A stretch of 5,087 bases of DNA. It comes from an uncultured Oscillospiraceae bacterium. GTDB taxonomy: Bacteria; Bacillota; Clostridia; Oscillospirales; Acutalibacteraceae. The notes beneath the pieces were generated by a model, which searched no databases, had not been told where the DNA came from, and saw nothing but the letters and a program-made list of their open reading frames with translations. The translations under genes were made by a program, and so were the position numbers. Of the stretch, positions 1-5,087 are shown piece by piece. Each line of letters begins with the position of its first letter. The first letter of the stretch is position 1. The stretch covers positions 1 to 5,087 of the forward strand of contig USLV01000113.1 of NCBI GenBank assembly GCA_900555705.1. The letters run 5' to 3'.

Positions 1-663
1 GTGGTCGCCCTCGGCGGCGACGGGACGATCATCCATGTCGCCAAGCGCGCCGCCGTCTGTGGCCGGGCGGTGCTCGGGATCAACTGCGGTCAGCTCGGCT
101 TCATGGCCGGGCTGGAGACGGATGAGCTCGACCGGCTGGACGGGCTGCTCGACGGCCGCTACCGGATCGAGACGCGGATGATGCTGGACATCCGGCACGA
201 GTCCCCGGCGGGGAACGAGACCTTCCACGCGCTCAACGAGGCGGTTGTCTCGCGCGGCGACCTGTCGCGGATGGTGGAGCTGGAGATCGAGAACCACAGC
301 CAGCCGGTGGTGCGCTACCGCGCCGACGGCGTCATCGTCGCGACGCCGACCGGCTCGACAGCCTATTCGCTGTCGGCGGGCGGGCCGGTTGTTGACCCGG
401 CGGTCGACTGTCTGCTGCTGACGCCGATCTGTCCCCATTCGCTGCATTCCCGGCCCTATATCTTCGGCGCGGACGCCGCCCTCTCGATCCGCGCCCGCCA
501 GCGTGGCCGCTATGCCTTCCTGACGGTGGACGGAGAGGAGGGGACGGCGCTTGCCCCGGAGGACCGGGTCGTCGTCACACGCAGCGCGCTGTCCGCCCGG
601 CTGATCCAGATGAAGAGCCGGGCGTTCCATGAGGTACTGAGCCAGAAATTGCTGGATCGCTAG
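1..663 (+). CDS. nadK: NAD kinase (NADP synthesis), 5'-truncated by window edge
   Basis: Cytoplasmic enzyme that phosphorylates the 2' hydroxyl of NAD with ATP (or polyphosphate) to make NADP. The 220 visible codons carry the family hallmarks in order: GGDGT at residues 5-9 with the catalytic Asp at 7, NCGQLGF at 28-34, the NE pair at 79-80, the long glycine-rich nucleotide-binding stretch at about 108-131 (ADGV, TPTGSTAY, AGGP), LLLTPICPHSL at 138-148, and DGEEG at 177-181. Bacterial NadK is usually about 270-300 residues and GGDGT normally lies some 55-65 residues in, so the N-terminus is missing and the GTG at base 1 is an internal Val codon, not the start. The TAG stop (661-663) overlaps the Shine-Dalgarno of argR, 11 nt ahead of its ATG, which fits one operon. 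Identification is secure; only the true start is unseen. Confidence 0.96.
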   Translation: MVALGGDGTIIHVAKRAAVCGRAVLGINCGQLGFMAGLETDELDRLDGLLDGRYRIETRMMLDIRHESPAGNETFHALNEAVVSRGDLSRMVELEIENHSQPVVRYRADGVIVATPTGSTAYSLSAGGPVVDPAVDCLLLTPICPHSLHSRPYIFGADAALSIRARQRGRYAFLTVDGEEGTALAPEDRVVVTRSALSARLIQMKSRAFHEVLSQKLLDR

Positions 664-667
664 GAGG
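662..667 (+). promoter_or_regulatory. Shine-Dalgarno of argR, overlapping the nadK stop codon
   Basis: AGGAGG lies 7 nt before the argR ATG and shares two bases with the nadK TAG stop. Ribosomes terminating on nadK would sit on the argR ribosome-binding site, so coupled translation is likely. It also fixes the argR start at 675. Confidence 0.85.
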
Positions 668-674
668 AATCCGC

Positions 675-1127
675 ATGAAGACGAGGCGACACGCCAAAAT
701 TCTCGAAATCATCCGCAGCACTCCTGTCAATACACAGGAGGAGCTGCTCGGCCGCCTGCACGAGGCGGGCTTCAGCGTCACGCAGGCAACGGTCTCGCGC
801 GATATCCGGGAGCTGCGACTGATCAAGACGCTCGGCCCGGACGGCAGCTACCGCTATTCGACCGTCCGCCAGGAGAGCGACGAAATCTCGACGCAGTTCC
901 ATTCGCTGTTCGGCGATGCGGTTCGGAGCGTGGACTATGCCGGGAATATCGTCGTCGTGCGCTGCCTGACCGGCATGGCGCAGGCGGTCTGCGCGGCGAT
1001 GGATTCGCTGCACTGGGAGACGATTGTCGGGACACTGGCCGGAGACGATACATTTATCTGCATCACCAAGGAGGAGAGCCAGTCGGTCGGGCTGGTGACT
1101 GAACTGAAAAAGCTCATCAAAAACTGA
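675..1127 (+). CDS. argR: Arginine repressor ArgR (AhrC family)
   Basis: Arginine-sensing transcription factor that, as a hexamer with bound L-arginine, represses arginine biosynthesis and often activates catabolism. The 150-residue length is standard. The N-terminal winged helix-turn-helix covers about residues 1-68, with the recognition helix in SVTQATVSRDIREL (34-47; the S-R-D at 41-43 is the family hallmark). The C-terminal oligomerisation and arginine-binding domain covers about 80-150 and contains GTLAGDDT (119-126), whose paired Asp residues (124-125) contact arginine in characterised homologues. The start is supported by AGGAGG 7 nt upstream and by the domain beginning at once. It lies between nadK and recN, as in many Bacillota, and no arginine-pathway gene or obvious ARG-box operator is in the window, so its targets are elsewhere. 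No missing key residue seen. Confidence 0.96.
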   Translation: MKTRRHAKILEIIRSTPVNTQEELLGRLHEAGFSVTQATVSRDIRELRLIKTLGPDGSYRYSTVRQESDEISTQFHSLFGDAVRSVDYAGNIVVVRCLTGMAQAVCAAMDSLHWETIVGTLAGDDTFICITKEESQSVGLVTELKKLIKN

Positions 1128-1146
1128 GACGGGCAGGGACGACGCT

Positions 1147-2856
1147 ATGCTGCAACAACTGCACATCGAGAATATTGCCGTGATCGAACGGGCGGAGCTC
1201 TCGCTGGACGAGGGCTTCAACGTGCTGACCGGCGAGACCGGTGCGGGCAAATCCATCATCATCGACTCGCTGAACGCCGTGCTCGGAGAGCGGGTCAGCC
1301 GCGAGCTGGTGCGGACCGGCAGCGGCGGCGCGGTGGTGACGGCGCTGTTTGCCGAGCTGTCCGCGCCGGTTGCCGAAGCGCTGGCTGCGCTCGGCTGTGA
1401 GCCGGACGAGGATGGACTGCTGCTGCTCGAGCGGCGGATCGCCCCGGATGGAAAGAGCGTCTGCCGGATCGGCGGTCGGCCGGTAACCGCCGCCATATTG
1501 CGGAGTGCCGGGCGGCTGCTCGTCAATATCCACGGCCAGCACGAGAATCAGGCGCTGCTGCATGCCGAGCGCCATGTCGGCTATCTCGACCGCCTTGGCG
1601 GGCTGCTGCCGCTGCTCGCGGACTATGCGGAGGAATGGCGTGCATGGCGCACGCTCCGGCAGTCGCTCGAGGCGGCGGATATGGACGAGACGATGAAGGC
1701 GCGGCGGATGGATCTGCTCCGCTACCAGATCGAGGAGATCGAGCAGGCGGAGCTGCGCGCCGGGGAGGAGGAGGCGCTGCTCGCGCGGCGGACGCTGTTC
1801 CGCAACGCGGAGCGGATCGCCCGTTCGGTTGCGGGCGCCCGGGCGCTGCTGTTCGGCGACGACGATCGCGAGGGGGCGCTCTCCTCGCTCTCCTCCGCCG
1901 TTTCCGAATTGCAGGACGCGGGCCGCTATATGGAACCGCTCGCCGGGCTCGCCGCCCGGACGCAGGAGCTGTTCTATGAGCTGGAGGAATGCGCCGGGGA
2001 GCTGCGCGGCCACGCCGACGAGCTGGACTTCGACGCCGAGGAACGGGATCAGGTCGAGGCGCGGCTGGATCTGATCCACCGCCTGACCGCGAAATACGGC
2101 GCGGACACCGGCGAGGTGCTCGCCTTCCTCGACCGGTGCCGGGAGGAGCTCGCCTCGATCGAACATGCGGATGAACACATCGCCCGCCTGACGGCTGCCG
2201 CTGCCGAGGCGGAGGAGAAGACAGCTGCCGCCGCGGCCCGACTGACCGCCGCCCGGCAACAGGCGGCGGAGCGGCTGACCGCCGCCGTGAGCGAGCAGCT
2301 CCGCGCGCTGGATATGCCGCGGGTGCGGCTGGAGGTGTCGATCCGGCCGACGGCGATGCGGGAGAACGGCGCGGATGAGGTCGAGTTCCTGATCTCCGCG
2401 AATCCCGGCGAGCCCGCGAAACCGATTGCGAAGATCGCCTCCGGCGGCGAGCTCTCGCGGATCATGCTCGCGATCCAGAGCGTGCTCGCGGATGTCGACG
2501 ACCTCGACACACTGGTGTTCGACGAGGTGGACGCGGGCATCAGCGGCCGCGCCGCCCTGAAGGTCGGGGTGCAGCTCCGCCAGACCGCGACCGGCCTCTC
2601 GGGCAGTCGGCGGCGCCAGGTGCTCTGCGTGACCCACCTCGCGCAGATCGCGGCGCAGGCCCACCACCATCTGCTGATCGAGAAATCCGTCCGGAAGGAT
2701 CGGACGTATACGGAGGTTCGTCCGCTCGACGAGCCGGGCCGGGAGCAGGAGCTCGCCCGGATCATCAGCGGCGAGGTGACGGCGGCCGGGCTCGAGGCCG
2801 CGCGGGAGATGCGGGCGGCCGTATCGCGGTTGACCGGAGTGGGAGAGACGGAATAG
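1147..2856 (+). CDS. recN: DNA repair ATPase RecN (SMC-like)
   Basis: Cytosolic SMC-family ATPase recruited early to DNA double-strand breaks and promoting recombinational repair. At 569 residues it is full length for the family (about 550-570). The N-terminal ATPase half has Walker A GETGAGKS at 29-36 and the conserved HGQHE at 129-133. The middle, about 150-370, is rich in Glu, Arg, Ala and Leu and reads as the two arms of a coiled coil; it includes the RecN-typical YQIEEIEQAEL. The C-terminal half has the ABC signature SGGELSR (432-438), Walker B plus D-loop LVFDEVDAGISG (456-467) and the switch histidine in VTHLAQIA (His497). All ATPase motifs are intact. The ATG is preceded by a modest AGGGA (1135-1139) and the protein starts with the normal LHIENIAVIE strand. 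The stop is separated from the ktrB ATG by one base. No SOS box can be seen, so it is probably transcribed with nadK-argR. Confidence 0.97.
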   Translation: MLQQLHIENIAVIERAELSLDEGFNVLTGETGAGKSIIIDSLNAVLGERVSRELVRTGSGGAVVTALFAELSAPVAEALAALGCEPDEDGLLLLERRIAPDGKSVCRIGGRPVTAAILRSAGRLLVNIHGQHENQALLHAERHVGYLDRLGGLLPLLADYAEEWRAWRTLRQSLEAADMDETMKARRMDLLRYQIEEIEQAELRAGEEEALLARRTLFRNAERIARSVAGARALLFGDDDREGALSSLSSAVSELQDAGRYMEPLAGLAARTQELFYELEECAGELRGHADELDFDAEERDQVEARLDLIHRLTAKYGADTGEVLAFLDRCREELASIEHADEHIARLTAAAAEAEEKTAAAAARLTAARQQAAERLTAAVSEQLRALDMPRVRLEVSIRPTAMRENGADEVEFLISANPGEPAKPIAKIASGGELSRIMLAIQSVLADVDDLDTLVFDEVDAGISGRAALKVGVQLRQTATGLSGSRRRQVLCVTHLAQIAAQAHHHLLIEKSVRKDRTYTEVRPLDEPGREQELARIISGEVTAAGLEAAREMRAAVSRLTGVGETE

Positions 2857-2857
2857 C

Positions 2858-4219
2858 ATGAAATCGTTTGTGCGACATATCCGACATTTGAAACCGGGAC
2901 AGATTCTGACCCTCGGCTTTCTCGCCGTGATCCTGACCGGCGCGTTACTGCTGATGCTGCCTGTCGCGACGGTGGAGGGGAAATCGGTCGGTTTCCTCGA
3001 GGCACTGTTCACGGCGACCTCGGCGGTCTGTGTGACCGGACTGACGGTTGTCAACACGGGCCTTGTCTATTCGCTGTTCGGCCAGTCGGTGATCCTCGGG
3101 TTGATTCAGATCGGCGGCCTGGGGTTCATGACGGTGGCGGCGCTGGTTTTCCTGATGCTCGGGAAGCGGATCTCGCTGCGGGAGCGGGTGCTGATCCAGG
3201 AATCCTTCAACGCGGATTCTCTGCAGGGAGTGGTCCGGCTGGTGAAGCAGGCGGTCGCGGTCACCTTTGTGGTCGAGGGGATCGCGGCGATTGTCCTGTC
3301 GCTGCGCCTGATCCCGCGGTATGGCTTCGGCCGCGGGCTGTTCAACAGCGTGTTCCTTGCAATCTCGGCCTTCTGCAACGCGGGCTTTGACCTTTTCGGA
3401 CATTTCTCCAGCCTGACCGCGTTTCAAAATGAACCGTTGGTGCTGCTGACCATCAGCGCGCTGATTGTGCTGGGCGGTACGGGGTTCGCTGTGCTGGGCG
3501 AGGTCACCCGTCAGCGATTCCAGTGGCGAGAATTGTCGCTCCACAGCCGATTGGTGCTGGGCATGACGGGCGTGCTGCTTTTGATGGGGATGACGTTCTT
3601 CTGCCTGACCGAGTGGCGCAATCCGGCGACGCTTGGCGGCATTTCCGGCGCGGGAAATAAACTCGTAAACGCCCTCATGCAGTCCACAACGATGCGCACG
3701 GCAGGCTTCAACTCGGTTGACCTCGCGTCCATGCGACAGTCCAGCAAGCTGATGAGCATCATCCTGATGTTCATCGGCGCGTCGCCCGCTTCCACTGGCG
3801 GCGGCGTGAAAACGACAACCGTTGCGGTGCTGGCGCTGACGGTCTGGTCGGTCATCCGCGGCGACGCGCCAGCTGCACGTCCGCGTCGCCGCGTTCCGCC
3901 GGGGCTGATTCGCCGTGCGCTGGCAATTGTGAGTATCTCGCTGGCGATGGCGCTGGGCGGCACGATGCTGCTGACGCTGTTGGAAGGCGACGGACAGCCG
4001 TTCCTCGACATGATGTTTGAGGCGTTCTCCGCGATGGCAACGGTCGGCGTGTCCAGCGCCGGAACGCCAAACTTATCGGCGGGCAGCAAAACCGTGCTGG
4101 CACTGATGATGTTCTTCGGGCGTGTCGGTCCGCTGACGATGGCAAGCGCGTTGGCGAGCCGGCAGAATCGCAATGCGTCAAAGATTCGCTACCCGGAGGA
4201 AGAGATTACGATTGGGTGA
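2858..4219 (+). CDS. ktrB: KtrB/TrkH-family potassium uptake channel subunit
   Basis: Integral membrane pore of a Ktr-type K+ uptake system. The 453 residues hold four helix-pore-helix repeats, each with a selectivity-filter glycine: CVTGL (Gly61), CNAGF (Gly176), RTAGF (Gly283) and TVGVS (Gly397). GASPASTGGGVKTTT (307-321) matches the flexible intramembrane gate loop of the third repeat, and FFGRVGPLT (419-427) carries the conserved Arg422 of the fourth. The first helix starts almost immediately (about 16-35), without the extra N-terminal pair of long TrkH proteins, and the length fits KtrB, hence the symbol. KtrB normally works with a cytoplasmic RCK-domain protein KtrA, which is not in the window. 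The ATG follows the recN stop by one base, with a GGGAGAG Shine-Dalgarno-like stretch at 2841-2847 inside recN, so coupled translation is likely. Codon choice drifts toward CGC/CGT arginine in the second half. Confidence 0.94.
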   Translation: MKSFVRHIRHLKPGQILTLGFLAVILTGALLLMLPVATVEGKSVGFLEALFTATSAVCVTGLTVVNTGLVYSLFGQSVILGLIQIGGLGFMTVAALVFLMLGKRISLRERVLIQESFNADSLQGVVRLVKQAVAVTFVVEGIAAIVLSLRLIPRYGFGRGLFNSVFLAISAFCNAGFDLFGHFSSLTAFQNEPLVLLTISALIVLGGTGFAVLGEVTRQRFQWRELSLHSRLVLGMTGVLLLMGMTFFCLTEWRNPATLGGISGAGNKLVNALMQSTTMRTAGFNSVDLASMRQSSKLMSIILMFIGASPASTGGGVKTTTVAVLALTVWSVIRGDAPAARPRRRVPPGLIRRALAIVSISLAMALGGTMLLTLLEGDGQPFLDMMFEAFSAMATVGVSSAGTPNLSAGSKTVLALMMFFGRVGPLTMASALASRQNRNASKIRYPEEEITIG

Positions 4220-4230
4220 CAATTCAGACG

Positions 4231-4247
4231 CGAAAACGCACTTTTCG
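4231..4247 (+). terminator. Weak hairpin just after ktrB, possible terminator component
   Basis: CGAAAA (4231-4236) and TTTTCG (4242-4247) form a perfect 6-bp stem around a CGCAC loop, 12 nt after the ktrB stop. The stem is AT-rich and no U-run follows directly, so it is a poor intrinsic terminator by itself. A second AT-rich dyad, AAAAATC (4262-4268) with GATTTTT (4272-4278) around GGG, ends in a T-run and could act with it, although that dyad coincides with the next promoter. The two may give partial termination of the nadK-ktrB transcript. Confidence 0.25.
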
Positions 4248-4258
4248 ATCAGAAATGC

Positions 4259-4287
4259 TGGAAAAATCGGGGATTTTTTGCTATACT
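4259..4287 (+). promoter_or_regulatory. Sigma-A type promoter with extended -10, for the membrane protein gene
   Basis: The -10 box TATACT (4282-4287) matches TATAAT at five of six bases and has the upstream TG of an extended -10 at 4279-4280. TGGAAA at 4259-4264 is a four-of-six match to TTGACA with an ideal 17-bp spacer. Transcription would begin near 4294, giving a leader of about 32 nt that includes the AAAGGAG ribosome-binding site. It is the only clear promoter seen in the window and implies that the 4326 gene is a separate transcription unit. Read by eye, without a statistical score. Confidence 0.65.
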
Positions 4288-4302
4288 GACGGTAATCCCG
4301 AT
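4266..4302. repeat. Inverted repeat flanking the -10 box, candidate operator
   Basis: ATCGGGGATT (4266-4275) and AATCCCGAT (4294-4302) are inverted copies, identical apart from one extra G in the left arm. The 18-bp space between them holds the whole -10 element, and the right arm covers the predicted start of transcription. This geometry suits a dimeric repressor blocking RNA polymerase. It could instead be an RNA stem in read-through transcripts from ktrB, or chance. The structure is seen directly; the regulatory role is inference. Confidence 0.4.
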
Positions 4303-4310
4303 GAAGAACG

Positions 4311-4317
4311 AAAGGAG
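4311..4317 (+). promoter_or_regulatory. Ribosome-binding site fixing the start of the membrane protein gene
   Basis: AAAGGAG lies 8 nt before the ATG at 4326, a textbook Firmicute Shine-Dalgarno distance. It decides the start at 4326 over the ATG at 4301, which lies in another frame and has no such site. Confidence 0.8.
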
Positions 4318-4325
4318 CGAGAAAT

Positions 4326-4943
4326 ATGACGAAGAAGCCGATTACTCCTGTGCTGGCGATGCTGCTGACGCTGGTCGTCTTGGTGCACGCCGCAGTGCTG
4401 CTGGTGCAGCAGGAAACGGCGTGGTGGCTGGTGATGGACGCGGCGTGCGGCGTCATCAGCCTTGGCATGGGTGCAATGTGGCTGTTCTGCCGGAAGCGCG
4501 GCGGAAAGAAAACTCTGTGGAAAATCGTACTGGGTCTGATTGTCGTGCAGATGCTGACGACAGTTGCGCTGCAATTTGTCCCGATTGAGCAGAATCGGTA
4601 TCAGCTGCTTTTCTGGGGATTCATGTCTGCCATCCAGTGCGCACTTGTGAACGACATGCGAGAAAATTCGCCAGCGTCTGTGCCGCTGAGCATGAGCCAT
4701 TCGATGATGCTCCTGACCAAAATCATATTCGGCCTGGAAACTGCTGTGCTGATTTTTGCCGTGGGGATGCTGATTTGCTATGGTGAAAGGAGCTTCTATC
4801 AGGCGATGGAACTGATGGGGCTGTGCGTGATGGTCATGGCTCAATCAATTCTGGAAATGAAGCAGAATGAAGCGGCGGAAGCCCTGAAGCGCAACGAGGA
4901 CGTGGAAAATCAGCAGAAGTTGACGCAGGCGGGACACGAATGA
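4326..4943 (+). CDS. Six-helix membrane protein of unknown function
   Basis: I do not recognise the family. The 205-residue product shows six probable membrane helices at about residues 8-28, 33-54, 65-85, 92-109, 127-151 and 157-177. Charges follow the positive-inside rule for cytoplasmic N- and C-termini: a Lys pair at 3-4, the basic loop RKRGGKK at 56-62, and a hydrophilic tail at about 178-205 rich in Glu, Gln, Asn and Lys that looks helical. The loop at about 110-126 is cytoplasmic in this model. No catalytic motif, cysteine pair with obvious meaning, or transporter signature was found. The start is well supported by AAAGGAG and an upstream promoter. Glu is mostly GAA (10 of 12), unlike recN where GAG dominates, so base use differs from the upstream genes. 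It follows ktrB on the same strand, but its own promoter argues against assuming a role in K+ transport. Confidence 0.85.
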   Translation: MTKKPITPVLAMLLTLVVLVHAAVLLVQQETAWWLVMDAACGVISLGMGAMWLFCRKRGGKKTLWKIVLGLIVVQMLTTVALQFVPIEQNRYQLLFWGFMSAIQCALVNDMRENSPASVPLSMSHSMMLLTKIIFGLETAVLIFAVGMLICYGERSFYQAMELMGLCVMVMAQSILEMKQNEAAEALKRNEDVENQQKLTQAGHE

Positions 4944-5087
4944 GGGAAGTGTCATGCAGGAATGACCCATCAGGCGCATACACTGTCCTGCACGCCGTCC
5001 CCTCAATCAACACGCGGGCGTTGTATGCAGAAGTCACCAACTCAATCGCGAAAAAGGGAGTCCAGAGGGTCGAAGACCCTTTGGCGG
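4940..5087 (+). CDS. Possible small ORF overlapping the upstream stop (ATGA), runs off the window
   Basis: An ATG at 4940-4942 overlaps the TGA stop of the membrane protein gene in the ATGA arrangement typical of coupled genes. The frame stays open for 49 codons to the window edge. The peptide starts MREVSCRNDPSGAYTVLHAV and continues with a mixed, protein-like composition (for example NSIAKKGVQRVEDPLA near the edge). There is no strong Shine-Dalgarno, only GGCGGGA at 4928-4934. Against a real gene, the other two forward frames are also open from 4966 to the edge, the DNA is full of inverted repeats, and the last third resembles, from memory, intergenic elements of Ruminococcaceae that are often mispredicted as protein. 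I therefore think a non-coding element is more likely. Confidence 0.2.
   Translation, partial: MREVSCRNDPSGAYTVLHAVPSINTRALYAEVTNSIAKKGVQRVEDPLA
4955..4992. repeat. Inverted repeat in the region after the membrane protein gene
   Basis: TGCAGGA (4955-4961) and TCCTGCA (4986-4992) are perfect inverted copies separated by 24 nt. A second pair in the same tract, GCATAC (4976-4981) and GTATGC (5023-5028), would cross the first, so both stems could not form at once without a pseudoknot. CTCAATC also recurs directly at 5002-5008 and 5041-5047. The function is unknown. The first pair could be a weak transcript-end structure, but no U-run follows. Confidence 0.35.
5062..5084. repeat. Strong 10-bp hairpin at the right window edge, probably part of a dispersed intergenic element
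   Basis: CCAGAGGGTC (5062-5071) pairs with GACCCTTTGG (5075-5084) around a GAA loop, a 10-bp stem with a single G-T wobble at 5065/5081. It is preceded by an A-run (5051-5055). On the minus strand the hairpin is followed after six bases by TTTTT, so it could act as a terminator for a gene converging from the right. On the plus strand no T-run is visible before the window ends. The surrounding GGGAGTCCAGAGGG...CCCTTTGGCGG pattern resembles, from memory, an element scattered between genes in Oscillospiraceae genomes; only one copy is present here, so the repeat status is unproven. Confidence 0.45.

Noticed and set aside
1..3. GTG at base 1 as the nadK start codon
   Set aside because: GGDGT would then begin at residue 5, which removes the first strand and helix of the NAD kinase fold. 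The gene is simply cut by the window edge.
1128..1146. Separate promoter for recN between argR and recN
   Set aside because: The gap is only 19 nt and contains no -10-like hexamer.
660..1526. Minus-strand frame of 288 codons opposite argR and the start of recN
   Set aside because: Ser/Arg-rich composition with no recognisable domain, and it spans two secure forward genes, so it is an antisense shadow.
1117..3057. Minus-strand open frame of 646 codons opposite recN
   Set aside because: It mirrors a complete recN with every ATPase motif intact. Its product is Arg-, Pro- and Gln-rich low-complexity sequence of the kind seen antisense to GC-rich genes, with no family motif seen.
3511..4173. Minus-strand frame of 220 codons opposite the ktrB 3' half
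   Set aside because: It lies fully antisense to conserved K+ filter repeats, and no motif or Shine-Dalgarno was recognised.
4281..4844. Minus-strand frame of 187 codons opposite the membrane protein gene
   Set aside because: His/Gln-rich composition typical of the complement of hydrophobic codons. The forward gene has a promoter, Shine-Dalgarno and coherent topology.
4834..5040. Minus-strand 68-codon frame over the end of the membrane protein gene
   Set aside because: About half lies antisense to a supported gene. No recognised domain and a Ser/Pro/Arg-rich end make a real protein unlikely.

Overview
The window looks like a chromosomal segment of a GC-rich Clostridia-type Firmicute, most likely in the Oscillospiraceae/Ruminococcaceae. 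The evidence is the order NAD kinase, arginine repressor ArgR, RecN (a classic Bacillota cluster), strong Shine-Dalgarno sites, and a KtrB-type potassium channel subunit. The family-level placement is inference: it rests on GC content, gene order and a remembered resemblance of the right-edge sequence to intergenic elements of that group.

Layout: 1-4219 is one dense forward gene run. The 3' part of nadK (1-663, cut by the left window edge) is followed after 11 nt by argR (675-1127), after 19 nt by recN (1147-2856), and after a single base by ktrB (2858-4219). No promoter-sized gap exists inside this run, so it is probably one transcript whose promoter lies outside the window. A 106-nt AT-richer gap (4220-4325) holds weak hairpins after ktrB, a good extended -10 promoter and an inverted repeat around that -10. 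It leads into a six-helix membrane protein of unknown function (4326-4943). The last 144 nt (4944-5087) hold no recognised gene. They contain inverted repeats, a 10-bp hairpin at the edge, and a possible small reading frame whose ATG overlaps the preceding stop.

How the genes relate: NadK makes NADP from NAD. ArgR senses arginine and represses arginine biosynthesis. RecN is an SMC-like ATPase of double-strand-break repair. KtrB is the membrane pore of a K+ uptake system. These share no single pathway; the first three form a conserved housekeeping neighbourhood. The parts of the window that are not routine are the placement of ktrB directly behind recN without a visible KtrA partner, the promoter/operator-like structure before the unknown membrane protein, and the structured right edge. 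I found no RNA gene, CRISPR array, transposase, attachment site or defence system, and nothing that amounts to a clearly new biological system.
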